DNA from: Erythrobacter sp. HL-111
GTDB taxonomy: Bacteria > Pseudomonadota > Alphaproteobacteria > Sphingomonadales > Sphingomonadaceae
Assembly: GCF_900105095.1 (NCBI RefSeq)
Contig: NZ_LT629743.1
Coordinates: 868,001-932,000 of the forward strand
DNA: 64,000 nt
Direction: 5' to 3'
Shown in pieces: positions 15,804 through 23,815 of the stretch (its first letter is position 1; each line of letters starts with the position of its first letter). The notes beneath the pieces are model-generated. The model was not told the DNA's origin, ran no database searches, and was given only the letters and a program-made list of their open reading frames with translations. Position numbers and translations under genes: made by a program.

Positions 15804-17584
15804 CACGCGGCAGGCGGGGCAAGGCGCGGCCGGGAACCCTCGCCGCGCTCGGCGTGCTCGCGGCGCTGGCCTGGCCTGCCGGGCTCGCGGCGCAGGGCAC
15901 GGGCAGCATGGTCGCGCATTACGACCGCGAAGGGAGCGGCTCCGCGGTCCTTCCCGGCGTCCTCTCGCACGAGGAGCGGGCGCATTACCGCACCCTCTTC
16001 GAAGCGATCGAGCGCGAGCAATGGGACCGCGTCGAGGCCCTTCTCGCGGCACGCGAGGGCGTGCTGCACCAGGCCGCGCTCGCCGAATACTACACCCACG
16101 CGAACAGCCCCCGGGTCAGCGCCGAACAGATCGCGCGCTGGTTCGAGCGCGGGGTCGAGCTTCCGCAGGCCGAACAGCTCGGGCGGCTCGGGGCGAAGCG
16201 CGGGCTCGAAACCCTGCCCGAACTGCCCTCCACGCAGGCGCTCAGCCGCCAGCCCGCCACCTCCAAGCGCATCCGCCCGCGCCCGATCGAGGACGGGACG
16301 ATGCCGGGCACAACGAGCGCCGCGATCCTCGAGGCGATCCGCAATGACGATCCGGCGGGCGCCCACCGCCTGCTCGACGAGGTCGATTACCGCCTCAGCC
16401 CCGAAGCGCGCGCCGAATGGCGCCAGCGGGTCGCGTGGAGCTATTACATCGAGAACGACGATGCCGCCGCCCTCGCGCTGGCCGAACGGGTCGCCGAAGG
16501 CAGCGGGCCATGGGTTGCCGAAGGCGAATGGGTCGCCGGGCTCGCCGCCTGGCGGCTCGGCCACTGCGCGCTCGCGGCCGAAAGCTTCGCCGATGCGGCG
16601 CGCCTATCGACCAATGACGAGCTGACGACGGCGGCGCATTACTGGGCGCACCGCGCGCTCGTGCGCTGCCGGGCACCGGGCGAGGCGCAGCAGCATCTCG
16701 CCGCCGCGGCGCGCTATCACGAAACGCTCTACGGGATGCTCGCCGCCGATCAGCTCGCCCTGGAGCTTCCCGCAGAGGCCGCGCCGTCGGCTTTCACGAG
16801 GGACGACTGGCGCGCGCTCGAGCGGCGCAGCAACGTGCGCGTGGCGATCGCGCTGGTCGAGATCGGGCGCTACGCGCTCGCCGACGAAGTGCTGCGGCAC
16901 GAGGCGCGGATCGGCCCGGCGCGCGATTATCCCGCCCTCGCCCGGCTGGCGCGCGAGCTCGGCCTGCCCTCGACCCAGTTGTTCATGGCGCACCACGCGC
17001 CCTACGGGATGCGGAGCGAGGCGGCGCTGCGCTTTCCGGTCGCCCGCTGGCAGCCGCGCACCGGCTGGCGGGTCGATCCCGCGCTCGCCTTTGCCCATGC
17101 GCTGCAGGAATCGAATTTCCGCGCCGCCGCGGTCAGCCCCGCCAATGCGCGCGGCCTGATGCAGATCATGCCCGGCACCGCGCGCGATCACGATCGCCGG
17201 CTCGAACTGGGCGCGAGCTACGCGGATCTCAACGATCCCGAGGTCAATCTCGCCTACGGCCAGCAGCATCTCGAAATGCTGCGCGACAGCGGCGCGACCG
17301 GCGGGCTGCTGCCCAAGATCATGGCCGCTTACAATGCCGGACTCACCCCGATCGACCGCTGGAACAGCGAGATCAACGACCAGGGCGACCCGCTGCTCTG
17401 GATGGAATCGATCCCCTATTGGGAAACCCGCGGCTATGTCGCGATCGTCATGCGGAACTACTGGATGTACGAGCGCGCCGCCGGCGTCCCCTCCCCCAGC
17501 AGGCGCGCGCTCGCGCAGGGGCGCTGGCCAGTCTTTCCGCACGTGGCTACGGTCCGCACCGCGAGGTACGAGCAGGCGGACTGA
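15782..17584 (+). CDS. Soluble-type lytic murein transglycosylase (Slt family)
   Basis: A ~600-residue periplasmic enzyme that cleaves peptidoglycan with 1,6-anhydro ring formation. A signal peptide (TLAALGVLAALAWPAGLAAQG) precedes a long alpha-helical superhelical region. The C-terminal SLT domain starts at FAHALQESNF, with catalytic Glu near residue 443, then ANARGLMQIMPGTA and AYNAGLTPIDRW. Start choice: GGCGGAG at 15766-15772 lies 9 nt before ATG 15782. The alternative ATG at 15773 has no spacing, and a GTG at 15800 is also possible. It overlaps the UDG-like gene and is followed by moaB after 15 bp. Confidence 0.9.
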   Translation: MVGRARVTRGRRGKARPGTLAALGVLAALAWPAGLAAQGTGSMVAHYDREGSGSAVLPGVLSHEERAHYRTLFEAIEREQWDRVEALLAAREGVLHQAALAEYYTHANSPRVSAEQIARWFERGVELPQAEQLGRLGAKRGLETLPELPSTQALSRQPATSKRIRPRPIEDGTMPGTTSAAILEAIRNDDPAGAHRLLDEVDYRLSPEARAEWRQRVAWSYYIENDDAAALALAERVAEGSGPWVAEGEWVAGLAAWRLGHCALAAESFADAARLSTNDELTTAAHYWAHRALVRCRAPGEAQQHLAAAARYHETLYGMLAADQLALELPAEAAPSAFTRDDWRALERRSNVRVAIALVEIGRYALADEVLRHEARIGPARDYPALARLARELGLPSTQLFMAHHAPYGMRSEAALRFPVARWQPRTGWRVDPALAFAHALQESNFRAAAVSPANARGLMQIMPGTARDHDRRLELGASYADLNDPEVNLAYGQQHLEMLRDSGATGGLLPKIMAAYNAGLTPIDRWNSEINDQGDPLLWMESIPYWETRGYVAIVMRNYWMYERAAGVPSPSRRALAQGRWPVFPHVATVRTARYEQAD

Positions 17585-17599
17585 AAGGGACAAGACGGC

Positions 17600-18130
17600 A
17601 TGGCGATCGACGAGGGCAGGGACTTCGTGCCGATCCGCATCGCGGTGCTCACGGTTTCCGACACGCGCACCGCCGACACCGACACCTCGGGCGACATCCT
17701 CGCCCAGCGCATCGCGGCGGCAGGCCACATTCTCACCGCCCGCGCGATCGAGCGGGATGACGCAAACCTGCTGGTGGAGCGCCTCGACGGCTGGATCGAC
17801 GATCCCTCGATCGACGCGGTCATCGCTACAGGCGGCACGGGCCTCACCGGCCGCGACGTGACGCCCGAAGCGCTGGCGATGATCGAGGGCGCGCGCGAAA
17901 TCCCCGGGTTCGGCGAATTGTTCCGCTGGATCAGTTTCCGCACCATCGGCACCAGCACGATCCAGTCGCGCGCCTCAGCGATCGTAGCGCGCGGGACCTA
18001 CATCTTCGCCCTCCCCGGCTCGAACGGGGCGGTGAAGGACGGCTGGGACAACATCCTCGCCGAACAGCTCGACGCGCGCAACCGGCCCTGCAACTTCGTC
18101 GAACTGATGCCCCGCCTGCGCGAAAGCTGA
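17600..18130 (+). CDS. moaB: Molybdenum cofactor biosynthesis protein B
   Basis: A 176-residue MoaB/Mog family protein that adenylates molybdopterin before molybdate insertion. The family motifs are IAVLTVSDTRTADTDTSGD, VIATGGTGLTGRDVTPEA and the C-terminal IFALPGSNGAVKDGWDNI. An AAGGGA ribosome site precedes the ATG at 17600. It probably shares a transcript with the upstream lytic transglycosylase, an association without obvious functional meaning. No other molybdenum cofactor genes occur in the window. Confidence 0.95.
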   Translation: MAIDEGRDFVPIRIAVLTVSDTRTADTDTSGDILAQRIAAAGHILTARAIERDDANLLVERLDGWIDDPSIDAVIATGGTGLTGRDVTPEALAMIEGAREIPGFGELFRWISFRTIGTSTIQSRASAIVARGTYIFALPGSNGAVKDGWDNILAEQLDARNRPCNFVELMPRLRES

Positions 18131-18194
18131 CGCGGAACAAAGCCCCGACGCCCCGGATTGGCGAGGCAAGTCACCGTCACGCGCCGGAGCCTGC

Positions 18195-19229
18195 TTGCTC
18201 GACCTTGCCCAGTATTCGACCACCGTTCTCGGCCTGGCTTTCGCTGCCTGCGCGGTGGTCATCGCGTTCTTCGGTTCGAAGATGGCGGGCTATGCCGACA
18301 TAATCGCCGACCGGACGGGATTCGGCGAAGCGCTGATCGGTTCGGTGATGCTGGGCGCGGGGACGAGCATGCCCGGGATCGTCACCTCGATCACGACCGC
18401 GGCGAGCGGGGCGGCCGATCTGAGCGTTTCGAACGCCATGGGCGGGATCGTCGCCCAGACCATGTTCCTGGCGCTTGCCGATATCTTCTACAAGCGGGTC
18501 AATCTCGAACATGCCGGGGTGAGCGCGGTCAATCTGGGGCAGGCGACGGTGCTGATCGTGCTCATCGCGCTGCCCGTCATGGCCTGGGCCGCGCCGCCTT
18601 TCGCGATCTGGGGCGTCAACCCGCTGAGCCCGGTGCTGATCGCGGTCTACCTGATCGGCCTGCACAATGCCCATCGCATCCACCAGGAGCCGATGTGGCT
18701 GCCGAAACAGACCGACGACACGCAGGAAGACGTCGCGGATGAGGACGACAAGAGCCAATCGCTCGCCATGCTGTTCGTGCTGTTTGGCGGGCTCGTGGCG
18801 ATCGTCGGCCTTGCCGGCTATGCGGTGGGCGAGATCGGCATCGCCTTGTCGGACCGGCTCGGCCTAAGCGGGGCGCTGGTCGGCTCGCTCGCCACCGCGA
18901 CCGTCACGTCGCTGCCCGAACTCGTCACCACCATCGCCGCCGTGCGCAGGCGCGCGCCGCAATTGGCGATCGGCGGGATCGTGAGCGGCAACATGTTCGA
19001 TTCGCTGTTCGTCGCGGCAAGCGACTTCGCCTATCGCGAGGGCAGCATCTATCACGCGATCTCGGATGCGACGCTGTTCTGGATGGGGCTGGTGATCGTG
19101 ATGACGGCTGTCCTGCTGCTCGGCATGTTGCGCCGCGAACGCGAAGGGCCGGGCAAGATCGGATGGGAGTCGGTCATGCTGATCGGGTTGTGGGCGATCG
19201 GGACAGGCCTGCAGATCTACCGCGGATAG
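18195..19229 (+). CDS. Sodium/calcium (CaCA-family) cation antiporter
   Basis: A 344-residue integral membrane exchanger. Both alpha-repeats of the CaCA family are visible: GAGTSMPGIVTSITTAA-SGAADLSVSNAMGG in the first half, and ATATVTSLPELVTTIAAVR followed by QLAIGGIVSGNMFDS in the second. Around ten hydrophobic segments are split by an acidic cytoplasmic loop (DDTQEDVADEDDKSQ, ~175-190). The TTG start at 18195 follows GGAG with about 5 nt spacing; no ATG fits. It probably exports Ca2+ in exchange for Na+ or H+; the ion is not certain. Confidence 0.88.
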   Translation: MLDLAQYSTTVLGLAFAACAVVIAFFGSKMAGYADIIADRTGFGEALIGSVMLGAGTSMPGIVTSITTAASGAADLSVSNAMGGIVAQTMFLALADIFYKRVNLEHAGVSAVNLGQATVLIVLIALPVMAWAAPPFAIWGVNPLSPVLIAVYLIGLHNAHRIHQEPMWLPKQTDDTQEDVADEDDKSQSLAMLFVLFGGLVAIVGLAGYAVGEIGIALSDRLGLSGALVGSLATATVTSLPELVTTIAAVRRRAPQLAIGGIVSGNMFDSLFVAASDFAYREGSIYHAISDATLFWMGLVIVMTAVLLLGMLRREREGPGKIGWESVMLIGLWAIGTGLQIYRG

Positions 19230-19268
19230 AGCCTCGACACGGCACGGCGTTCTTATTATGTTCCGATC

Positions 19269-20354
19269 ATGCCCGATACCCAGCGCACGGCAGTCAAGGG
19301 CCGCGGAGCGGCTTCCGCCCGCACGCCCGAACGTTTCGGCCTCGCCGCGCGCGAGGCCTGCGGCAACTGGCGCGATCACGTCGCGGCCCTGGACGGACCG
19401 CCTCCCAGACTGCGCACGACCGTCACGGAGGAGCGCCCGCGCTCGATCCTCAGCTTCAACCGGTCGCCCGATGTGCCCTTCGACCGTTCGGTCAACGCCT
19501 ATCGCGGCTGCGAGCACGGCTGCATCTATTGCTATGCCCGCCCGACCCATGCCTATCACGACCTGTCGCCCGGGCTCGATTTCGAAACGCGCCTGTTCGC
19601 CAAGCCCAATGCGGCGGAGCTCCTGCGCGAAACGCTGGCGAAGCCCGGCTATCGCCCCCGCCCCATCGCGATCGGCACCAACACCGACGGCTACCAGCCG
19701 ATCGAGCGGGACTGGCGGATCACCCGCAGCGTGCTGGAGGTCTGCCTCGAAGCGCGCCACCCGGTGACGATCACGACCAAGTCGGACCGGGTGCTGGACG
19801 ACCTCGACCTCGTCGCGCAGATGGCGCGCGAAAGGCTCGTCGCGGTGGCGATCTCGGTCACCACGCTCGATCCCGCGCTCTCCCGCAAGCTCGAACCGCG
19901 CTGCGCCGCCCCGGCCAAGCGGCTCGCCGCGCTCGCCCGGCTGGTCGAGGCGCGCGTGCCGACGCATTGCTCGGTATCGCCGATCATCCCCGCGATCACC
20001 GACGAATTCATGGAAGGCATCGTCGCGGAGGCCGGCAGGCTGGGCGTGCAGAGCGCGGGGTGGATCCCGCTGCGCCTGCCGCACGAGGTTGCGCCGCTGT
20101 TCCGCGAATGGCTCGACGTCCACTTCCCCGAACGCGCAGGCAAGGTGATGGGCATCGTCCGTTCGATCCGGGGCGGGCGAGACAATGATCCCGATTTCGG
20201 CACGCGCATGAAGCCCGAAGGCGTGTGGGCCGACCTCTTCCGCAGCCGCTTCGCCCTCGCCTGCAAGCGCGCCGGGATCGGCAAGCACCGCTTCGAACTC
20301 GACTGCTCGCGCTTCAGGCCGCCGGAGGCGGGCGGGCAGATGCGCCTGCTCTGA
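19269..20354 (+). CDS. PA0069-family radical SAM protein (SplB/Rv2578c-like)
   Basis: A 361-residue radical SAM protein. The [4Fe-4S] ligands are C81, C85 and C88 in RGCEHGCIYCYARPTHAY, with the spacing CX3CX2C. The N-terminus (SILSFNRSPDVPFDRSVNAYRG) and IAIGTNTDGYQPIER are typical of this group, which is loosely related to spore photoproduct lyase. The biological reaction is unknown. It is convergent with the DUF1330 gene, with 21 bp between stops. Confidence 0.9.
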   Translation: MPDTQRTAVKGRGAASARTPERFGLAAREACGNWRDHVAALDGPPPRLRTTVTEERPRSILSFNRSPDVPFDRSVNAYRGCEHGCIYCYARPTHAYHDLSPGLDFETRLFAKPNAAELLRETLAKPGYRPRPIAIGTNTDGYQPIERDWRITRSVLEVCLEARHPVTITTKSDRVLDDLDLVAQMARERLVAVAISVTTLDPALSRKLEPRCAAPAKRLAALARLVEARVPTHCSVSPIIPAITDEFMEGIVAEAGRLGVQSAGWIPLRLPHEVAPLFREWLDVHFPERAGKVMGIVRSIRGGRDNDPDFGTRMKPEGVWADLFRSRFALACKRAGIGKHRFELDCSRFRPPEAGGQMRLL

Positions 20355-20375
20355 ACGGAGCCGGGCGAGCGCCCC

Positions 20376-20810
20376 TTACCCGAACCCCTCGCCCGCTTCG
20401 CCCGGCGCGAACCGCACGAGGCGACTGTCCACCAGCGCCGCCGTGCGGTTGATGACGGCGTGCTGGTAATCCGGGTCCTTGATCATCGCGAAGAAGGCCC
20501 CTGCGTTCGGGTATTCGGCGACGAAACCGTCGTGCCAGGCGCGCGTCTCGGGGCCTGTCACCATGGCCTGGAAGGTCCCCCGCCACACGATCCGCCCGCC
20601 CACTCGGCGGAAGATCGGGCCGGACGTGCGCCCGTATTCTTCGTAAGCCCGGCGGCCGGTCCAGCCCTTGTCGGCGTGTTCATGCCCTTCGGGATACTCG
20701 GCCTTGTCGCGGTAGAGCAGCAGGTTGAGCATGTGGATCGGCTCGTCGCGCGGCAAGTCCTTGAAGGCCTGGAAGTTCTTCGGCGAAGGGTCGATATGGT
20801 TTTCGGTCAT
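20376..20810 (-). CDS. DUF1330 domain protein
   Basis: A 144-residue cytoplasmic protein of the dimeric alpha/beta-barrel type (DUF1330/NIPSNAP-like): HMLNLLLYRDKAEYPEG, the central GPIFRRVGGRIVWRGTF and the C-terminal YPNAGAFFAMIKDPDYQHAVINRT. Its ATG lies 2 bp after the acyl-CoA synthetase stop, so the two form an operon. A small-molecule binding or monooxygenase-like role in the same catabolic route is possible but unsupported by catalytic residues. Confidence 0.85.
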   Translation of the reverse strand: MTENHIDPSPKNFQAFKDLPRDEPIHMLNLLLYRDKAEYPEGHEHADKGWTGRRAYEEYGRTSGPIFRRVGGRIVWRGTFQAMVTGPETRAWHDGFVAEYPNAGAFFAMIKDPDYQHAVINRTAALVDSRLVRFAPGEAGEGFG

Positions 20811-20812
20811 TT

Positions 20813-22417
20813 TCACGCTTCCAGCCTGTAGTCCGAGAACCGGTCGCGCAGGTCCTTCTTGGAGATCTTGCCGGTCGCGGTGTGCGGGATCTGGTCGATG
20901 AACTCGACCGCGTCGGGGAGCCACCATTTCGCGACCTGCCCGCGCAGGTGCTCGATGATCTCCTCGCCCGTGACCTCGGCTTCGGGCTTCTTGACCACGA
21001 AGAGCACCGGGCGTTCGTCCCACTTGGGATGCGGCATCCCGACGCAGGCGGCTTCGGCCACGGCGGGGTGGCCGCCGGCAGCGTTTTCGAGCTCGACCGA
21101 GCTGATCCATTCGCCCCCCGACTTGATCACGTCCTTGGTCCGGTCGGTCAGCTGGAGCGTGCCGTCGGGGTGCAGGATGCCGACATCGCCGGTGTCGAAC
21201 CAGCCTTCGTTGTTGACCGCGTCCTTCTCGGCCTTGAAGTAGCGCCTTATCACCCAGGGCCCGCGGATCTGCAGCGCGCCCGCGGTCTTCCCGTCGCGCG
21301 GCAATTCGCTCGCCATGTCGTCGAGGTCGACCGTCCGCAGCTCCACCCCGAAGATCGGGCGGCCCTGCATGGCCGTCTTGCGGACCTTCTCCTCGAAACT
21401 GAGCTCGTCCCAGTCCCAGGTGGGTCCGCCGACCGTGCCGATCGGGCTGGTTTCGGTCATCCCCCAGGCGTGCTGGACGCGGGTGCCGTTCTTCATCAGC
21501 CGCTCGATCATGAACTTCGGCGCCGCCGACCCGCCGATCGTCGCGGCCTTCAAGGGCGGCAGGTCGAGCCCGTTGGCGTCGCAATACTGGAAATGGGCGA
21601 GCCACACGGTCGGCACGCCCGCGCTGTCCGTCACCTTCTCGTCGATCATCAGCTGGTGGAGCACCGCCGGGTCGTTGACCGCGGAGAACACGAACTTGAT
21701 CCCGGCCATCGCGCCCGCATAGGGCAGGCCCCAACTCGCCGCGTGGAACATCGGCACGACCGGGAGCATGACCGAAGAGCCGGAGAAATTGAACGCCGCC
21801 GGCTGGAGGCCCGCGATGGCGTGCATCACGGTCGAGCGGTGTTCGTACTGCACGCCCTTGGGATTGCCGGTCGTGCCGGAGGTGTAGCAGATCATGCACG
21901 GGTCGCGCTCGTCCCCGGTGATCCATTCGAAATCGCCGTCCTCCGCCGCGATCCAGTCCTCGAAGGCGGGCGCGTTGTCGCCGGAATCGTAGCAGACGTA
22001 ATGCTCGACCGTGGGCCAGCGATCGCGCATCCCGTCGACGATCGGCTGGAACGCGGCATCGTAGAGCAGTACCCGGTCCTCGGCGTGGTTGACGATGTAT
22101 TCGAGCTGGTCCTCGAACAGGCGCGGGTTCACGGTGTGGAGCACCCCGCCCATCCCCGCGACGCCGTACCAGCTGACGAGATGGCGCGAATGGTTCATCG
22201 CGAGGCTCGCGACCCGTTCGCCCGGCCTGATCCCGAGCCGCTGCAGCGCCTGCGCCATCTTCAGCGCGTCGCGCCGGATCCCGGCCCAGTCGGTGCGCGT
22301 GACGCTGCCGTCGGCCCAGCGGGTCACGATCTCGCGCCCCCCGGCCTCGCGCGCGGCATGATCGATCACGCTGGTGATCCGCATGGTCCAGTCCTGCATC
22401 GCTCCGAGAACGGCCAT
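20813..22417 (-). CDS. Long-chain (fatty-acid)-CoA ligase
   Basis: A 534-residue ANL-superfamily acyl-CoA synthetase that activates fatty acids with ATP and CoA. The P-loop is ICYTSGTTGNPKGV. The acyl-binding/ATP motif is HAWGMTETSPIG, followed by GWFDTGDVG, and the C-terminal catalytic Lys lies in TATGKISKKDLRDRF. The start at 22417 follows GGGAGAG. It belongs to the medium/long-chain FadD-like group with the characteristic LTDRTKDVIKSGGEWIS. It is co-transcribed with the DUF1330 gene and divergent from the OmpA-type porin. Confidence 0.93.
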   Translation of the reverse strand: MAVLGAMQDWTMRITSVIDHAAREAGGREIVTRWADGSVTRTDWAGIRRDALKMAQALQRLGIRPGERVASLAMNHSRHLVSWYGVAGMGGVLHTVNPRLFEDQLEYIVNHAEDRVLLYDAAFQPIVDGMRDRWPTVEHYVCYDSGDNAPAFEDWIAAEDGDFEWITGDERDPCMICYTSGTTGNPKGVQYEHRSTVMHAIAGLQPAAFNFSGSSVMLPVVPMFHAASWGLPYAGAMAGIKFVFSAVNDPAVLHQLMIDEKVTDSAGVPTVWLAHFQYCDANGLDLPPLKAATIGGSAAPKFMIERLMKNGTRVQHAWGMTETSPIGTVGGPTWDWDELSFEEKVRKTAMQGRPIFGVELRTVDLDDMASELPRDGKTAGALQIRGPWVIRRYFKAEKDAVNNEGWFDTGDVGILHPDGTLQLTDRTKDVIKSGGEWISSVELENAAGGHPAVAEAACVGMPHPKWDERPVLFVVKKPEAEVTGEEIIEHLRGQVAKWWLPDAVEFIDQIPHTATGKISKKDLRDRFSDYRLEA

Positions 22418-22594
22418 TTTCTCTCTCCCCTGTGCTGGCGCCGGGAAGCGTGCTGCCCGGCATGAATCATGGACTTGTCATGCCTTGGGCGAATGCGAAT
22501 GGCAATCGTCGGCCCTTCCGCCGGGCCTTGTCACAGCATTGCCATGGAGCGCTCCTATCCCGCACGGGTCTCACCAAGGATCGGGAGAACGATC

Positions 22595-23749
22595 ATGACA
22601 AGAACAGCGTGGTTACTGGCGGGGTCCGCCGCAATGGTCGCCGTGCCCGCGGCGGCGCGCGACGGGGCATTCTACGTCGGCGTGGACGGGGGCATCATGC
22701 TCGAGGACCAGCTCGATGTCGACATCGACGCGGGCCGCCCGGACGGGCTGCAGGACAACGCCGCCTTCGCCGATACCAACACCGGGCTCGATGCCGACAT
22801 CGTGTTCGGTTACGATTTCGGTGCATTCCGGCTCGAGGCGGAAGGCGGTTACAAGCGCGCGGGTTATGACAGCCTGACCGTGGTGAGCCCCGATCTCGTC
22901 CCGGGTGCCGATATCGCGCCGGGCACCGTCGTCCAGAACGAGAAGGATCTCTCGATCTTCAGCGGCATGGTCAACGGCATCCTCGAATACGGCAAGACGT
23001 TCCAGATCTTCGCCGGCGGCGGCGCGGGTTTCGCCAATGTCGACCTGCCGGTCGAAGTCGCGGGGGTCGGCACGGTGATCGACGATTCGACCACCGATTT
23101 CGCCTGGCAGCTGCTCGGCGGATTCCGCTTCGCGGTCACCGACAACATCGACCTCGGCGTCAAGTACCGCTATTTCGTGATCGACGAGTTCGAATTCGAC
23201 AGCGCGGCCGGTGCCCCGCTCGAAGCCGACTTCCAGAGCCATTCGGTCCTCGCCAGCCTGCGCTACAATTTCGGCCGCGCGCCCGAGCCCGCGATGGCCC
23301 CCGCGCCCGAGCCGGCCGCTCCGCCGCCGCCGCCTCCTCCGCCCCCGCCCCCGCCGCCGCCGCCGCCTCCGCCGGCTCCTCCGCCGCCGCAGCCGGCGTG
23401 CAACACCGGGCCCTACATCGTGTTCTTCGACTTCGACGAATCGACGATCACCGCGGAAGCCGCCTCGATCCTCGACAGCGCGGTGACCGCCTATTCGAAT
23501 TGCGGGACCGCCAACGTCATGCTCGCCGGGCACACCGACCGGGCCGGTTCGGCGACCTACAACATGGCGCTCGCCGCGCGCCGCAACGATTCGGTCCGCG
23601 AATACCTCGCCGGCCGGGGCGTGCCCGAGGCGCGCATGTCGAGCGAAGCCTTCGGCGAATCGCAGCCGCGCGTGCCCACCGCGGACGGCGTGCGCGAGGC
23701 GCAGAACCGCCGGGTCGAGATCACCTACGGACCCAATTCGGGGATGTAA
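22595..23749 (+). CDS. OmpA-family outer-membrane beta-barrel/peptidoglycan-binding protein
   Basis: A 384-residue envelope protein. A short signal peptide (LLAGSAAMVAVPAAARDG) is followed by an N-terminal eight-strand-type barrel (FYVGVDGG to LRYNFG, ~22-230). An extreme proline linker comes next (an 18-Pro run plus a second Pro stretch). The C-terminal OmpA domain has FFDFDESTITAEA and the peptidoglycan-binding LAGHTDRAGS...ALAARRNDSVREYL, ending in NRRVEITYG. The start at 22595 has GGGAGA upstream. A strong terminator follows. It is presumably an abundant outer-membrane anchor protein. Confidence 0.94.
   Translation: MTRTAWLLAGSAAMVAVPAAARDGAFYVGVDGGIMLEDQLDVDIDAGRPDGLQDNAAFADTNTGLDADIVFGYDFGAFRLEAEGGYKRAGYDSLTVVSPDLVPGADIAPGTVVQNEKDLSIFSGMVNGILEYGKTFQIFAGGGAGFANVDLPVEVAGVGTVIDDSTTDFAWQLLGGFRFAVTDNIDLGVKYRYFVIDEFEFDSAAGAPLEADFQSHSVLASLRYNFGRAPEPAMAPAPEPAAPPPPPPPPPPPPPPPPPPAPPPPQPACNTGPYIVFFDFDESTITAEAASILDSAVTAYSNCGTANVMLAGHTDRAGSATYNMALAARRNDSVREYLAGRGVPEARMSSEAFGESQPRVPTADGVREAQNRRVEITYGPNSGM
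23314..23396. repeat. CCG/CCT triplet tract coding polyproline
   Basis: A C-rich stretch of Pro codons (mostly ccg, ccc, cct) forms the linker of the OmpA-like protein: 18 consecutive prolines, Ala, then four more prolines and PQP. Such a tract is prone to slippage and length variation, and translation of it normally needs EF-P. Confidence 0.8.
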
Positions 23750-23775
23750 CGGGTCTGCCCGCCTACAGAGCGCGA

Positions 23776-23804
23776 AGGGGCCGGGGCTTTCCCGGCCCCT
23801 TTTT
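23776..23804 (+). terminator. Rho-independent terminator after the OmpA-like gene
   Basis: A 10-bp stem AGGGGCCGGG / CCCGGCCCCT with loop GCTTT is followed directly by TTTT. It lies 26 bp after the porin stop and 12 bp before the convergent dnaE stop, and the T-run suits the plus-strand transcript. Confidence 0.9.
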
Positions 23805-23815
23805 CGTGGCGGCGA

